DNA of 64,000 nt from Agapetus fuscipes (lineage: Eukaryota; Arthropoda; Insecta; Trichoptera; Glossosomatidae): assembly GCA_951799405.1 (NCBI GenBank), contig OX637343.1, forward strand, positions 1,736,001-1,800,000. The letters are read 5' to 3'. How positions within the stretch are numbered: the stretch's first letter is position 1; every line of letters starts with the position of its first letter. Below, in pieces: positions 63,229 through 64,000 of this stretch. A program made the position numbers and the translations under genes. Under the pieces are notes generated by a model. It made no database searches. It was not told the origin of the DNA and saw only the letters and a program-made list of their open reading frames with translations.

Positions 63229-63612
63229 CCTTGACTTATAGGTTGGTATGAGGCTGACCACCCATACTGTAAAAAATGGTTCACTTTGCCAATGTCACCC
63301 CTGTTTCAGGGAAGGTCGGCAAAAGTTGTGGGGCTTATGTTCATTTGAGGTTTGGATTTTATTTGTAAGTACACATTCAGCATTTGTAAGCGCGAACTAC
63401 ACTTGTTGGTTTGTGGGCATACATCTGAGAGCTTTAAATGAATATATCCTTGCAACTGAATTGAATTGAATGGAATATCCAGAGTCATAATAAAAGAAGA
63501 GCTTGTATGAAGAAGGTTATGACTCTGGAGGAAATGAAAGAAGTATGTAAGGACAGAAAGAAATGGCGGTTGATCTGTAATGTTGGCGGCTAGGGTTTAT
63601 TAAATTGGAATT
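63229..63612 (+). repeat. Two LINE-tail units in tandem
   Basis: 63229-63465 is the TTGACTTATAGGTTGG unit ending TTGCAACTGAATTGAATTG. 63466-63612 then begins GAATGGAATATCCAGAGTC and encodes MTLEEMKEVCKDRKKWRLIC with a stop, the same RTE-like end as at 46088-46210. The second copy begins at the same base as that at 46216. Confidence 0.7.
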
Positions 63613-63619
63613 TGTTTTT

Positions 63620-64000
63620 ATTTTATTTATTTATTTATTTATTCATTCTTTAACGGCACATTGTGCCTTTTACATGTATACAAAAATAGAAATAAAAATA
63701 CATTACAGACATAACAGTATCAAAATAAAACAGATTACTACAAAATAAAGCTTATAATAAGATTACTACAGAATAAAAGTAGAAGATATTTATGCAAAAA
63801 GTAAGAAGATGAAGAGAAAAACATAAGAGAGAAAAGAAAGAAGAAAAACATAAGAGCAATGAGCATATAGCATATAGAGCAATAAGAGCATGATCAAGTA
63901 ATAATATTAAAACTTAGGTAAAATAAAAGAACGCACAGATGAGGGTAAACAAAAATTGAAATACATTGCAAAAAAGTTAACAAAATAAGTAGAAAATAAA
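63620..64000 (-). mobile_element. 3' end of a LINE, minus strand
   Basis: The AATA-repeat tail (63632-63656 on the plus strand as ATTT repeats), followed by a small stem (GGCACAATGTGCC, 63660-63675), resembles the LINE 3' ends at 20430 and 33690. No coding sequence before the window edge. Confidence 0.45.

Noticed and set aside
1..64000. CRISPR array, bacterial operons or prophage
   Set aside because: No regularly spaced repeats or prokaryotic gene organisation; spliced genes, SINEs and LINEs show a eukaryotic genome.

Overview
This is eukaryotic, AT-rich and dominated by mobile elements, almost certainly from an arthropod nuclear genome. A hemipteran-like insect is my best guess from the element mix (Copia, several LINE clades, Penelope-like elements, Helitron, piggyBac, pogo, Harbinger, tRNA-derived SINEs), but the species is not determinable here. 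Most long ORFs are TE-encoded and most are broken. Three pieces look like host or domesticated sequence: a spliced Myb/SANT-like gene (41.2-43.0 kb, minus), the last exon of an unidentified gene (60.2 kb, plus) and the last exon of a cathepsin B/TINAG-type protein (62.3-62.5 kb, minus). The last two converge tail to tail.

Layout. 0-5.2 kb is a mosaic: bases 1-2886 recur at 13.6-17.1 kb (LINE RT, Copia element, YqaJ nuclease) and bases 2887-4790 recur at 46.8-50.5 kb (pogo element, Penelope start). 5.1-13 kb holds a spliced transposon-type gene, LINE fragments, Harbinger fragments and a CR1 3' end. 17-20 kb has piggyBac, pogo and Mutator fragments. 20.4-27.3 kb is one LINE broken up by a Copia element, a fold-back, SINEs and a Helitron 5' end. 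28-32 kb is a second LINE, with a TA-flanked DNA element in ORF1. 33.7-39 kb is a LINE with both ORFs open (481 and 1003 aa). 39.2-41.2 kb has R1-like LINE pieces. 44.7-50.1 kb is a pogo-type transposon carrying a nested LINE tail, an 8-bp-TSD element with SINEs, and a MITE. 52-58 kb has LINE relics, one split precisely by a TTAA-flanked piggyBac-type element.

Most interesting theme: repeated remnants of a Penelope-like element (PLE). They share a conserved ORF start (MxFHxVN) about 60-105 nt downstream of a hammerhead-ribozyme-like motif (CTGANGA, stem II, GAAA, with a complementary stem I). At 4.4-5.15 kb the order is GIY-YIG 3' end, motif, next ORF start, which is the tandem pLTR layout known for PLEs. 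Miniature and inverted-pLTR derivatives sit in a Copia gag gene, in a Copia LTR and in an intron of the SANT gene. A second theme is non-autonomous DNA transposons filled with reiterated short motifs; for two of them, removal along the TSD rejoins a LINE reading frame exactly.
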